NCBI RefSeq assembly: GCF_032878875.1 | Contig: NZ_CP118157.1 | Coordinates: 558,001-622,000, forward strand | Direction: 5' to 3' | DNA length: 64,000 nucleotides | Origin: Microbacterium sp. AB | GTDB taxonomy: Bacteria > Actinomycetota > Actinomycetes > Actinomycetales > Microbacteriaceae | Part shown: piece by piece, positions 55,856-64,000 of the stretch | Numbering within the stretch: position 1 is the first letter of the stretch | Layout: every line of letters starts with the position of its first letter | The notes under the pieces: model-generated | Database searches by the model: none | What the model was told of the DNA's origin: nothing | Seen by the model: only the letters and a program-made list of their open reading frames with translations | Made by a program: the position numbers and the translations under genes

Positions 55856-56254
55856 ATGGCCCGCGCTCTCATCGTCCTAGCGGTCGCCGCCGTCGTGTTC
55901 TGGGTGTTCAGCATCGTCGACTGCGCGGTGCAACCGGCCAGCCGTCATCGCGGCGTCTCGAAGAGCGCGTGGCTGCTCATCGTCGTCCTCATCCCCGTCA
56001 TCGGCGGGCTGCTGTGGTTCGTCATCGGCCGTTCGCGCCCGGGCAGCCAGCCGGTCGGCCCACGCGCGCCGGACGACGACCCGGCCTTCCTCGGGAGCAT
56101 CGGATCGACCGCCGAGCAGGACGAGCGCATCCGTCAGCTCGAGGAGGAGCTCGCCAGGCTCGACGCCGAAGACGTCGAGCAGGGGGAGAACGACGGCGAC
56201 GAGAAGCCCGACTCCGACGACGACGCCCGCGACGCCCGCGGGTCGCTCGGCTGA
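55856..56254 (+). CDS. PLD nuclease N-terminal (PLDc_N) domain membrane protein
   Basis: The 132-residue protein has two membrane segments (about 1-23 and 40-62; VVFWVFSIVDCAV and LIPVIGGLLWFVIGR), the PLDc_N signature. An acidic, helical tail follows with no catalytic domain. It lies one base before the menD start codon. Function unknown. Confidence 0.83.
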   Translation: MARALIVLAVAAVVFWVFSIVDCAVQPASRHRGVSKSAWLLIVVLIPVIGGLLWFVIGRSRPGSQPVGPRAPDDDPAFLGSIGSTAEQDERIRQLEEELARLDAEDVEQGENDGDEKPDSDDDARDARGSLG

Positions 56255-56255
56255 C

Positions 56256-57968
56256 GTGAGCGAGGGCGGGCCGGGCGAGCGGATCGACTCCCCGGCGTCG
56301 GCGTCGGCGTGGGCGCTGCTCTCGGGGCTCGTCGCGCTCGGCGTGCGGCATGTCGTCGTGAGCCCCGGATCGCGCTCGCAGGCGCTGGCGCTCGCGGCCG
56401 CCCGGCTCGAACGCGAGGGCGCCATCCGGCTGCACGTGCGGATCGACGAGCGCGTGGCGGGGTTCAGCGCCCTCGGCATCGGGCGCGAGACGCGGGAGCC
56501 GGCGGCCGTGGTCTGCACCTCCGGCACCGCCGTGGCGAACCTGCTGCCCGCCGCGCTCGAGGCGCACCATTCCGGGGTGCCGCTCCTCCTGCTCACGGCC
56601 GATCGGCCCGCCGAGCTGCGCGGCGTCGGCGCGAACCAGGCGACGGGCGCCCAGTCGGACCTCTTCCGCGGGATCGCCCGTCTCGCGGTCGACGCCTCGA
56701 CGCCGACGGGCGCCGCGGGGGAGGACGTCGCCGCGCACACGCTGGCGGCCGAGGCGTACGCGCGCGCGGTCGGAGGCGTCGATGCGGAGGGCCGCATCGT
56801 GCCGGCCGGCCCCGTGCACCTCAACCTCCCGTACCGCGAGCCGCTCGCGGGACACCTGCCGGAGCGCGCGGAGGCCCCGCTGCGACAGTCGGGGGCGCCC
56901 GCGGGCGTGCCCGCCGTCACGGTCGTCGACCGCGGCCCGCGCACGGTCGTCGTCGCGGGCGCGGATGCGGGGCCTATGGCCGAGGAGATCGCGCACCGGG
57001 GCGGATGGCCGCTCATCGCCGAGATCGTGAGCGGCGCCCGGTTCGGCAGGCAGGTCGTGCACGGATACCGCGAGGCACTGCGCGAGCCGGAGCTCGGCGG
57101 CCGGATCGAGCGGGCCGTCGTGCTGGGGCATCCGACGCTCAGCCGCGAGGTGACGGCGCTCCTCTCGGACGCCGCCGTCGACGTCGTCGCGCTGCGCGGC
57201 CCGGGCGAGGAGCTCGACCTCAACGGGCGCACGATCGCCGCGGACGCGATCGAGGTCGGGCCCGGCGCGCCGGATCGCGGATGGCTCGGCGCCTGGACGC
57301 GGTTCTCCCGCGCTCACGCGGCCGAGCTCGACGCCCCGGCACCCGACACGGCGGGCCTGTCGTCGACCGACCCGCAGGAGCGCCGGGCCGCCGTCCGCGC
57401 CGAGCTCGACGCCGTGCGCCGTCCGCTCGATCGCGAGCAGCTCGCGGCCGCGGTCTGGGCGGCGAGCTGGCCGCACGACCGGCTCGTGTTCGGCTCGTCC
57501 CGTCTCGTGCGCGTGGCGGACGCCGTGCTGGCGGGGAAGAGGGTCCCCGTGCACGGCAACCGGGGGCTGGCCGGCATCGACGGCACCGTCGCCACGGCCA
57601 TGGGCATCGCCGTCGCCAGCCAGGCGGGAGGCGGGCCGGGCGTGACGCGCGTGCTGCTCGGCGACCTCGCCCTCCTGCACGACGTCGGCGCCCTGCTGCT
57701 GCCCGACGCGGAGGACGAGCCGCGCATCCAGGTCGTCGTCGGCAACGACCGGGGCGGCACGATCTTCGACGGCCTCGAGGTCGCGGCCACGGCGTCGGAG
57801 GACGACCTGACGCGCGTGCAGTACACACCGCAGTCCGTGCGGATCGAGCACCTCGCGACGGCCTACGGCTGGGAGTACCAGCGCGTGACGACGCGCGGCG
57901 CGCTCGACCAGGCGCTCACGTCGACGGCCGGGCGCCGGAAGATCGTCGAGGTCCCGCTGGCGCGCTGA
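56256..57968 (+). CDS. menD: SEPHCHC synthase (2-succinyl-5-enolpyruvyl-6-hydroxy-3-cyclohexene-1-carboxylate synthase)
   Basis: The 570-residue thiamine-diphosphate enzyme joins isochorismate and 2-oxoglutarate in menaquinone synthesis. VVVSPGSRSQALALAAARL opens the pyrimidine domain. GNRGLAGIDGTVATAMGIA and GDLALLHDVGALLL, followed by VVVGNDRGGTIFDGLE, form the TPP-binding half. It starts with GTG 56256, just after the PLDc_N gene. Confidence 0.96.
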   Translation: MSEGGPGERIDSPASASAWALLSGLVALGVRHVVVSPGSRSQALALAAARLEREGAIRLHVRIDERVAGFSALGIGRETREPAAVVCTSGTAVANLLPAALEAHHSGVPLLLLTADRPAELRGVGANQATGAQSDLFRGIARLAVDASTPTGAAGEDVAAHTLAAEAYARAVGGVDAEGRIVPAGPVHLNLPYREPLAGHLPERAEAPLRQSGAPAGVPAVTVVDRGPRTVVVAGADAGPMAEEIAHRGGWPLIAEIVSGARFGRQVVHGYREALREPELGGRIERAVVLGHPTLSREVTALLSDAAVDVVALRGPGEELDLNGRTIAADAIEVGPGAPDRGWLGAWTRFSRAHAAELDAPAPDTAGLSSTDPQERRAAVRAELDAVRRPLDREQLAAAVWAASWPHDRLVFGSSRLVRVADAVLAGKRVPVHGNRGLAGIDGTVATAMGIAVASQAGGGPGVTRVLLGDLALLHDVGALLLPDAEDEPRIQVVVGNDRGGTIFDGLEVAATASEDDLTRVQYTPQSVRIEHLATAYGWEYQRVTTRGALDQALTSTAGRRKIVEVPLAR

Positions 57969-58070
57969 CCCGCTCCGTCCGGACCGCGTCCCCGTCGCGG
58001 CGGCTCGGCGCCGTCCCGCTCCGTCCGTGACCCTGGCGCCCCGCGCCCGGGCCAGGGCAGGATGGGGCTC

Positions 58071-58940
58071 ATGACTGCGAAGAGCCAGGTGAAGTGGACG
58101 GACGACGCGCTGACCGTGCTGAAGGCCCCGGACGGGTTCCGGCTGGACGCTCTCGACCCCGCCGCCACACCCGGCTACGGCGGCGACAAGAAGGACGGCG
58201 CGATCGACCTGGCGGCCGGGCTCGCACAGCTCGCCGACTTCCAGGAGCGGCTCTTCGCGGACAGCCATGCGGGCGACGGCGAGGACTCCGTGCTGCTCGT
58301 GCTGCAGGCGATGGACTCGGCGGGCAAGGGCGGCATCGTGCGGCACGTCGTCGGGGGCGTCGACCCGCAGGGCGTCGAGCTCGCGGCGTTCAAGGCGCCG
58401 ACGCCGGAGGAGCTCGAGCACGACTTCCTGTGGCGCATCGAGAGGCGCGTCCCGCGACCCGGCTTCATCGGCGTCTTCGACCGCTCCCACTACGAGGACG
58501 TGCTCATCGGGCGGGTGCGCGAGCTCGCCCCCGCGGAGGAGATCGAACGGCGGTACGACGCCATCAACGACTTCGAGAGGCGGCTCGTCGAGCGCGGCAC
58601 CCGGATCGTGAAGGTCATGCTCCACATCTCGTACGACGAGCAGGGCGACCGGCTCATGGAGCGTCTCGAACGGCCGGACAAGCACTGGAAGTACAACCCG
58701 GGCGACGTCGACGAGCGCGAGCTCTGGCCCGCATACCAGCAGGCGTACCAGACGGTGTTCGAGCGCACGTCGACCGCTGCCGCGCCCTGGTACGTCGTGC
58801 CGGCGAACCGGAAGTGGTACGCCCGCCTGGCCGTGCAGGAGCTGCTGCTCGAGACGCTCGAGGGCGTCGATCCGCAGTGGCCGGCGGCCGACTTCGACGT
58901 GGAGGCCGAGAAGGAACGCCTGCGCGCGACCCTCCGCTGA
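58071..58940 (+). CDS. ppk2: Polyphosphate kinase 2 family protein (polyphosphate:nucleotide phosphotransferase)
   Basis: The 289-residue PPK2 protein has Walker A LQAMDSAGKGG, Walker B-like FIGVFDRSHYEDVLIGRV, and the lid region RIVKVMLHISYDEQGDRLMERLERPDKHWKY. It transfers phosphate between polyphosphate and nucleotides; the subclass (AMP or ADP acceptor) cannot be fixed by eye. ATG 58071 is 7 bases after CAGGAT, and ATG 58062 overlaps that box. Confidence 0.92.
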   Translation: MTAKSQVKWTDDALTVLKAPDGFRLDALDPAATPGYGGDKKDGAIDLAAGLAQLADFQERLFADSHAGDGEDSVLLVLQAMDSAGKGGIVRHVVGGVDPQGVELAAFKAPTPEELEHDFLWRIERRVPRPGFIGVFDRSHYEDVLIGRVRELAPAEEIERRYDAINDFERRLVERGTRIVKVMLHISYDEQGDRLMERLERPDKHWKYNPGDVDERELWPAYQQAYQTVFERTSTAAAPWYVVPANRKWYARLAVQELLLETLEGVDPQWPAADFDVEAEKERLRATLR

Positions 58941-59002
58941 CGGGGGCGGAAGCGGCGCGCGGCCGAGCGGCCGCCGGGACGCGGATGCGGGAGGATGGGG
59001 GC

Positions 59003-60148
59003 ATGGGCCGCATCGTCATCGCACCGGACAGCTTCAAGGGCACGATCTCCGCAGCGGCCGCCGCCGCCGCGATCGCGGCAGGCTGGGCGACCGTCCGCCC
59101 GGATGACGAGCTCGTCCTCCGGCCCATGGCCGACGGCGGCGAGGGGACGCTCGAGGCGTTCGCCGAGGCGGTGCCGGAGGCTGCGCGCATCCCGGTGCGC
59201 GTGACCGGCCCGACCGGCTTCGCGATCGACGCCGCCTGGCTGCGACTGCCCCCGACGGAGGAGGCCCCCGGCGGCATCGGCGTCGTCGAGCTCGCATCGA
59301 CGTCGGGCATCGAGCTGCTCGGCGACGACCTCCGTCCCTGGGAGGCGTCGACCCTGGGCTTCGGCCAGGCGATCGCCGCCGCACTCGCCGCGGGCGTGTC
59401 GCAGCTCGTCCTCGGCATCGGATCCAGCGCGTCCACCGACGGCGGCGCCGGCCTGCTCACCGCCCTGGGCGCGCGGTTCACCGACGCCTTCGGCACCTCG
59501 ATCGCGCCCGGGGCCTCGGGCCTCGACGACGTCGCGCGCGCCGACCTGGCGAACCTGCGGGCGCTGCCGCCCGCGGGCGTCCAGGTGCTGAGCGATGTGA
59601 CGAACCCGCTCCTGGGCGGACAGGGGGCGGCTGCCGTCTTCGGGCCGCAGAAGGGGCTCGACGCGGAGGGCGTCGCGCGCGCCGACGCCGGGCTCGCGCG
59701 CTTCGCCGACGTGATCCGCGGGCTGGACGGCGACACGCTGGCCGTGACGATGGCGCGCGTGGCCGACCCCGACGCGCCGGGCTCGGGGGCGGCCGGAGGC
59801 GCCGGCTACGGCCTGCTCGTCTGGGGCGCCGAGCTCGTGCCCGGCGCCGTGCGCGTCGCCCAGCTCACCGGCCTCTCCGGGGCGGTGGAAGGCGCGGACC
59901 TCGTCATCACGGGCGAGGGGTCGTACGACGGGCAGTCGGCCGCGGGCAAGGCGCCCGCTCACGTCGCGGCCCTCGCGGACGCGGCCGGCGCCCCCGTCGC
60001 GATCGTCGCGGGGAGGATCGCGGCCGACACCGGCTCGGTCGCCCACGCGCTGTCGCTCACCGAGCTCGCCGGCTCCGCCGAGGCGGCGGTCGCCGACCCC
60101 GCGGCACACCTGCGCGCCGCCGGAGCGGCGCTCGCCGCGGCGCTCTGA
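59003..60148 (+). CDS. glxK: Glycerate kinase
   Basis: The 381-residue GlxK-type kinase opens with IVIAPDSFKGTISAA. Further signatures are PMADGGEGT, GIGSSASTDGGAGLLTALG, and VITGEGSYDGQSAAGKAP near the C-terminus. It phosphorylates glycerate in C2/C3 acid use. ATG 59003 is used, with GAGGAT 6 bases upstream. It is probably independent of its neighbours. Confidence 0.93.
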   Translation: MGRIVIAPDSFKGTISAAAAAAAIAAGWATVRPDDELVLRPMADGGEGTLEAFAEAVPEAARIPVRVTGPTGFAIDAAWLRLPPTEEAPGGIGVVELASTSGIELLGDDLRPWEASTLGFGQAIAAALAAGVSQLVLGIGSSASTDGGAGLLTALGARFTDAFGTSIAPGASGLDDVARADLANLRALPPAGVQVLSDVTNPLLGGQGAAAVFGPQKGLDAEGVARADAGLARFADVIRGLDGDTLAVTMARVADPDAPGSGAAGGAGYGLLVWGAELVPGAVRVAQLTGLSGAVEGADLVITGEGSYDGQSAAGKAPAHVAALADAAGAPVAIVAGRIAADTGSVAHALSLTELAGSAEAAVADPAAHLRAAGAALAAAL

Positions 60149-60362
60149 CGGGCCGGGCCGAGACGGCCCCGTGAGCGAGCCGCTCGACCCGGCGGCGCGC
60201 TCCGTCTCGCGGTGACGGCCTTGCAGCCATCCGCAGCCACGCGATGCGGCAGCTGCACCTCCTCGCGAGGCGGCCGTCGCGGCGCAGGCGCCATGCGCGT
60301 GCGGATTCCGGCAGGATGAGACGGAGCGGTCGCGGACGACCGGAGCGGACGAGGAGACGGCG
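60149..60362. other. Intergenic region of 214 bp
   Basis: This is the second-longest gap in the window. It holds a weak 6-bp hairpin just after the glycerate kinase (60155-60160 with 60164-60169), a CAGGAT possible -10 near 60314, and a GAGGAG-type ribosome site before 60363. I see no small gene or RNA. Confidence 0.4.
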
Positions 60363-61604
60363 ATGACGCAGGCGAACTGGGCGGGGAACGTGCGCTTCGG
60401 CGCGAGGCGGATCGAGACGCCGGCGGACGTCGACGAGGTGCGCACCGTCCTCGCCTCGGCCGAGCACGTGCGGCCGCTCGGCTCGGGGCACTCGTTCACC
60501 CTCATCGCCGACACCGACGACACGCTGCTCTCGACCGCGCGCCTGACGTCGCCGCCGCGCATCGACGCCGCCGCGAGGACCGTGACGGTGGGCGGCGGCA
60601 CGCGCTACGGCGAGCTCGCTCCCGCGCTGGAGGCCGAAGGATGGGCGCTGGCCAACCTCGCCTCGCTGCCGCACATCTCCATCGCCGGCGCGATCGCGAC
60701 GGGGACGCACGGCTCGGGCGACGGCGTCGGCACGCTCTCCTCGGCGGTGTCGTCGCTCGAGATCGTCACACCGCCCGGCGAGGTCGTGCGCGTGGGTCGC
60801 GAGGACGCCGACTTCGACGGCGCCGTCGTCTCGCTCGGCGCCCTCGGAGTCGTGACGGAGGTGACGCTCGACATCGAGCCGACCTTCGCCATCCGACAGC
60901 GCGTCTACGAGAGCCTGCCGCTCGATGTCGCGCTCGCCGAGTTCGACGCCGTGATGGGCGCCGCCTACAGCGTGAGCCTCTTCCTGCGTTGGAACGACCC
61001 CGACGTGGTCGACCAGGTCTGGACCAAGGCGCGCGGCGACGCCTCGCCCCGGCTCCCCGGCGGCATCGCGGAGGCCGCCGAGCAGGTGCACATGCTCGCC
61101 GGCGTCTCCCCGGCCGCGACGACCGCGCAGCGCGGGGAGCCCGGGCCCTGGCTCGACCGCCTCGCCCACTTCCGGCTCAGCCACACGCCGTCGAACGGGG
61201 CCGAGCTGCAGTCGGAGATCCTCGTCCCCCGTGCGCACGCGGTCGAGGCGATCCGCGCCGTTCGCGCACTCGCCGAGGACATCGCGCCGCTCATCCTCGT
61301 CACCGAGGTCCGCTCCATGCGCGCCGACGACCTGTGGCTGAGCCCCGCGTACGGTCACGACGCCGTCGGCCTGCACTTCACGTGGCAGCCGCGGCAGCGT
61401 GAGGTGGAGGCCGTGGTCGCGAAGATCGAGCGGGCGCTCGAGCCGTACGGCGCGCGCCCGCACTGGGGCAAGCTCACCCGCCTCGACCCCGAGGTGCTCG
61501 CCGCGGTGTGGCCGCGCCTGGCCGACTTCGCCGCACTCGCGCGTCGGTACGACCCCGACGGGAGGCTCCGCAACCCGTTCCTGTCGTTCCTCGACGCGCT
61601 CTGA
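60363..61604 (+). CDS. FAD-linked alditol oxidase-like protein
   Basis: The 413-residue flavoprotein has a VAO/PCMH-type FAD domain: PLGSGHSFT with the His expected to link FAD covalently (His43), SLPHISIAGAIATGTHGSG, and GALGVVTEVTLDIEP. The C-terminal HWGKLTRLDPE and RYDPDGRLRNPFL belong to the D-arabinono-lactone/alditol oxidase family, closest to actinobacterial AldO/xylitol oxidase. It would oxidise sugar alcohols with oxygen, forming peroxide. Confidence 0.9.
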   Translation: MTQANWAGNVRFGARRIETPADVDEVRTVLASAEHVRPLGSGHSFTLIADTDDTLLSTARLTSPPRIDAAARTVTVGGGTRYGELAPALEAEGWALANLASLPHISIAGAIATGTHGSGDGVGTLSSAVSSLEIVTPPGEVVRVGREDADFDGAVVSLGALGVVTEVTLDIEPTFAIRQRVYESLPLDVALAEFDAVMGAAYSVSLFLRWNDPDVVDQVWTKARGDASPRLPGGIAEAAEQVHMLAGVSPAATTAQRGEPGPWLDRLAHFRLSHTPSNGAELQSEILVPRAHAVEAIRAVRALAEDIAPLILVTEVRSMRADDLWLSPAYGHDAVGLHFTWQPRQREVEAVVAKIERALEPYGARPHWGKLTRLDPEVLAAVWPRLADFAALARRYDPDGRLRNPFLSFLDAL

Positions 61605-61611
61605 CGGAGCC

Positions 61612-62871
61612 TCAGGCCAGGGCGTCGACGATCGGGCGGAACTTCACGCGCGTCTCGAGCAGCTCGGCGTCCGGTCGGCTCCCCGCCACGATGCCCCCTC
61701 CGGCGTGCGCCGTGATGGCGCGACGCTCGCCGTCGGACGGGCCGATCTGCGCGCATCGCAGGGCGATGGCCCACTCGCCGTCGCCCCGGTCGTCGATCCA
61801 TCCGACGGGACCCGCGTAGCGACCGCGGTCGAACGGCTCGATGCGGCGGATGGCGTCGATCGCGGCGGGTGTGGGGGTGCCGGCGACCGCCGCAGTGGGG
61901 TGGAGCGCGCGCACCATGTCGAGCGCGGAGCCGCCGTTCGCGAGCGTGCCCTCGACGTCCGTGGCGAGATGCCAGACATTGGGCAGCTTGAGGGTGAAGG
62001 GCTGCTCGGCCGCGGCGAGCGTGGACGTGTGCGGCCGCAGCGCGGCGAGGACGCTCTGCACGGCGTAGCGGTGCTCGTCCAGATCCTTCGCCGTGGTCGC
62101 GAGCTCGGCCGTGATGGCCGTGTCCTCGTCGGCGTCGGCGCCGCGGGGGCGGGTGCCGGCGAGGACACGGGCGGTGACCGTGCCGCCCGAGACCGTCACG
62201 AGCGTCTCGGGGCTCGCGCCGACGATGCCGTCGACGGCATAGGCCCAGGTGTCGGGGTAGCCCTCGGCGAGAGCGCGCACCAGACGGCGGAGGTCGGCGT
62301 CGGACGGGAGGGTGCCGGTGATGTCGCGGGCGACGACGACCTTCTCGAGCTCGCCGGCGTCGATCGCGTCCAGCGCGCGGGTCACGGCGCGGATGTGCGC
62401 CTCGGGGTCGAGCGCGCCGGGGCCGAGCGTCGCCGACCAGTGCGGGCCGTAGGCCGTCGGCAGGGGAGAGCCCGGTGCGATCGGGGCGTCCAGCCGGCCG
62501 ATGCGCGTGATCCAGCCGCGCCCGGCGCGGCGCCCGACGATCGTGCTCGGCACGACGAGGGTGCTGGGCGAGGCGGACGCGTCGTCGAATGCGAACGCGC
62601 CGAAGCCGACGAGCCCCGTCCCCGGCAGCCGCACGGCGTCGTCGACCTCCGCGGACGCCGAGATCGCGCGCCAGACGTCCGCGAGGGCCTCGAGACGGCC
62701 GTCCTCGCCGACCTCGATGCGCAGCACGTCGGGGCCGATGCCGACCATGCCCTCGCCGCGCCGGGACCACACGAGGGGGTCGCCCGGAGACGTCAGCAGC
62801 AGCGGGTCGTCGACGGGGTCGAGGGAGCGCGTGATCGCGGCGAGACGGGGCAGCGAGAGCGGGGCGGGCAC
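61612..62871 (-). CDS. menF: Isochorismate synthase
   Basis: The 419-residue chorismate-binding enzyme makes isochorismate, the first committed metabolite for MenD. Signatures are LEKVVVARDI, GASPETLVTVSGG, VLAGTRPRGAD, EHRYAVQSV and the C-terminal HAGGGIVAGSRPDAELLET. The start is GTG 62871, 7 bases after TAGGAT. It is convergent with the alditol oxidase gene, 7 bases apart. Confidence 0.93.
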   Translation of the reverse strand: MPAPLSLPRLAAITRSLDPVDDPLLLTSPGDPLVWSRRGEGMVGIGPDVLRIEVGEDGRLEALADVWRAISASAEVDDAVRLPGTGLVGFGAFAFDDASASPSTLVVPSTIVGRRAGRGWITRIGRLDAPIAPGSPLPTAYGPHWSATLGPGALDPEAHIRAVTRALDAIDAGELEKVVVARDITGTLPSDADLRRLVRALAEGYPDTWAYAVDGIVGASPETLVTVSGGTVTARVLAGTRPRGADADEDTAITAELATTAKDLDEHRYAVQSVLAALRPHTSTLAAAEQPFTLKLPNVWHLATDVEGTLANGGSALDMVRALHPTAAVAGTPTPAAIDAIRRIEPFDRGRYAGPVGWIDDRGDGEWAIALRCAQIGPSDGERRAITAHAGGGIVAGSRPDAELLETRVKFRPIVDALA

Positions 62872-62878
62872 GCCGTCA

Positions 62879-62884
62879 ATCCTA
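62879..62884 (-). promoter_or_regulatory. -10 box TAGGAT of menF
   Basis: The box ends 7 bases before GTG 62871. Confidence 0.5.
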
Positions 62885-63018
62885 GAACCGGCGGGGTGAC
62901 ACACGGCGACGCCGGGCGTCGCCGGCGGCCTCCTGCGTTGGTCTGGTGTCGCCGTCGCCGGCGTCTCCGCACACCGGCCGGCGAGGACCGAGAGCAGACC
63001 GACAGAGAGGCACCGACC

Positions 63019-63540
63019 ATGAGCGACCCGTCGAACCCCGACACACCCGAGCCCGACAGGGCGGACAACCGCGCGGACGGCTCGAACCCGCCCGCGACGA
63101 CGCCGCAGCAGCCTCCCGCGGCCCCGGGCCCCGGCGCTTCCGGCCCTGCGGCGCCTCCGTATCCGTCCGGGCGGCCGGGTGCGCTTCCGCCGCAGGGCGC
63201 TCCCCATCCGTACCAGGGCGGCCCCGTGCCGCCCCGCGGCGCCCCCACGCCGCCGTGGTCGACGCCGCAGCAGGCGGGCGAGGACGCCTCGGGCTTCTTC
63301 CGTGCGCTGTTCGACTTCTCGTTCTCGCAGTTCGTCACGCTGAAGTTCGCCAAGTTCATCTACGCGCTCCTCATCGTCCTGCTCGCCCTGGGCTATCTCG
63401 TGGCGGTCATCTCGGCGTTCGCCGCGGAACCCGTCGCGGGGATCTTCGTCCTGCTCCTCGGATGGCTCGTGCCCCTGGTGTCGCTCATCTTCTACCGGAT
63501 GGCCATCGAGTTCGTCGTGGCGACCATCCGGACGGCGTAG
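63019..63540 (+). CDS. DUF4282-domain membrane protein with Pro-rich N-terminus
   Basis: The 173-residue protein has a Pro/Gly-rich disordered half (about 1-90), then the DUF4282 domain: FFRALFDFSFSQFVTLKFAKFIYALLIVLLALGYL and a second segment AGIFVLLLGWLVPLVSLIFYRMAIEFVVATIR. Function unknown; such proteins are abundant in actinobacterial membranes. The ATG is preceded by AGAGAGG at 8 bases. Confidence 0.86.
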   Translation: MSDPSNPDTPEPDRADNRADGSNPPATTPQQPPAAPGPGASGPAAPPYPSGRPGALPPQGAPHPYQGGPVPPRGAPTPPWSTPQQAGEDASGFFRALFDFSFSQFVTLKFAKFIYALLIVLLALGYLVAVISAFAAEPVAGIFVLLLGWLVPLVSLIFYRMAIEFVVATIRTA

Positions 63541-63574
63541 AACACCTCTCAGCTCGTCGGCCGCCGCTGACGGC

Positions 63575-63612
63575 CGCGGCGAGGGGCGGTTCCGGAGCCG
63601 CCCCTCGCCGCG
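63575..63612. terminator. Terminator hairpin after the DUF4282 gene
   Basis: Perfect 15-bp arms (63575-63589 and 63598-63612) close on an 8-nt loop, 34 bp after the stop codon. There is no T-run. The right arm ends just before the TAGACT box of the next gene. Confidence 0.8.
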
Positions 63613-63614
63613 CC

Positions 63615-63620
63615 TAGACT
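63615..63620 (+). promoter_or_regulatory. -10 box TAGACT of the DUF402 gene
   Basis: The box ends 7 bases before ATG 63628. Confidence 0.5.
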
Positions 63621-63627
63621 CGGCGGG

Positions 63628-64000
63628 ATGACCGCCGACCGGCCCGCCGTGGGCACCAGACTGCTCTTCCGCTGGCGCAAGTGGGACGGCACGCCGCACT
63701 GGGTGCACGAGTGCGTCTACCTGGGCTCCGATCGGTGGGGCGACTGGTTCGGCCAGCTCCCCGGATGGCGCAGCGCGCGTCCGGGGCGGGAGGTCGCCCT
63801 CGACGCGGCCTGCGTCGAGCTGCTCCCCTCCGGCTCGCAGGCCTGGGTGCTCACGCGCAACGCGGCGCCGTCGAAGACCCGCGTCTACATCGACGTGGCG
63901 TGGGACGCGCGGTGGGACGGGCCGGAGCCGACGGCGATCGACATGGACCTCGACGTCGTGCACCGTCTCGACGAGGCGGGCGTCTACGTCGACGATCGGG
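63628..64000 (+). CDS. DUF402-domain protein, N-terminal part (cut by window edge)
   Basis: The visible 124 codons include GTRLLFRWRKWDGTPHWVHEC and YIDVAWDARWDGPEPTAIDMDLDVV, the DUF402 signature with conserved acidic residues. Characterised relatives are nucleoside di/triphosphate phosphatases or RNase-related proteins; the role here is not established. The protein continues past the window end. Confidence 0.87.
   Translation, partial: MTADRPAVGTRLLFRWRKWDGTPHWVHECVYLGSDRWGDWFGQLPGWRSARPGREVALDAACVELLPSGSQAWVLTRNAAPSKTRVYIDVAWDARWDGPEPTAIDMDLDVVHRLDEAGVYVDDR

Noticed and set aside
60155..60169. Terminator after glycerate kinase
   Set aside because: Only a 6-bp stem with a 3-nt loop and no T-run; such hairpins are everywhere at this G+C content.

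Overview
The window is chromosomal DNA of a high-G+C actinobacterium, about 70% G+C by eye, most likely in or near Microbacteriaceae. Evidence: the tiny Arg/Lys-rich ribosomal protein bS22, a BldC-type regulator, two F420/LLM-type oxidoreductases, a menaquinone pathway, a ResB/CcsB cytochrome c maturation set, DUF402/DUF4229/DUF4282 proteins, and many leaderless-looking genes with a TANNNT box 6-8 bases before the start codon. I see no rRNA, tRNA, CRISPR, prophage or transposase. No intergenic gap exceeds 300 bases.

Layout. 1-5.7 kb: start of NAD+ synthase, then an envelope-stress-like PspC histidine kinase/response regulator pair divergent from a PspC protein and a small membrane protein, with two copies of a palindromic repeat, then an SDR. 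5.7-11.4 kb: a RecB-type nuclease/RNase H-like/SF1 helicase fusion, upp, an SDR and tadA. 11.5-18.1 kb: a tripartite tricarboxylate transporter (tctC-tctB-tctA), a CitA/CitB-like two-component system on the other strand, and a second, orphan tctC. 18.1-20.9 kb: an LLM oxidoreductase, a CDF metal transporter and proC. 21.0-25.3 kb: a beta-glucoside operon of LicT/BglG-type antiterminator, PTS IIBCA and 6-phospho-beta-glucosidase, with a RAT-like leader whose 3' arm is complementary to the Shine-Dalgarno region. 25.4-28.0 kb: Ktr potassium uptake and an ArsR regulator. 28.0-31.9 kb: a Ser/Gly-rich membrane protein, bldC, bS22, rhodanese, glutaredoxin-like and Dabb proteins, and aspS.

32.0-37.6 kb: DedA, a histidine phosphatase, then the cytochrome c maturation operon (TlpA/ResA, CcdA, ResB, CcsB). 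37.7-40.3 kb: an acyltransferase and a glycosyltransferase overlapping tail to tail. 40.4-44.3 kb: the fructose operon (DeoR regulator, fruK, PTS IIABC) ending in a perfect 23-bp hairpin. 44.3-50.4 kb: a TetR regulator divergent from an MMPL transporter and a heptad-repeat YhgE/Pip protein, with two palindromic operator candidates between. 50.5-62.9 kb: menaquinone genes menC, menB, menE, menA, menD and menF, interleaved with PPK2, glycerate kinase, an alditol oxidase and small membrane proteins. 62.9-64 kb: DUF4282 and the start of a DUF402 protein.

How it fits together. The content is mainly core metabolism: NAD, menaquinone and cytochrome c for respiration; PTS routes for fructose and beta-glucosides; a TTT route for carboxylates under its own sensor; potassium and metal transport. 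Most unusual are the RAT/Shine-Dalgarno switch, the MMPL protein with a degenerate ABC-like tail, the dispersed palindromic repeat, the nuclease-helicase fusion with a four-cysteine signature, and the consistent leaderless-promoter spacing.
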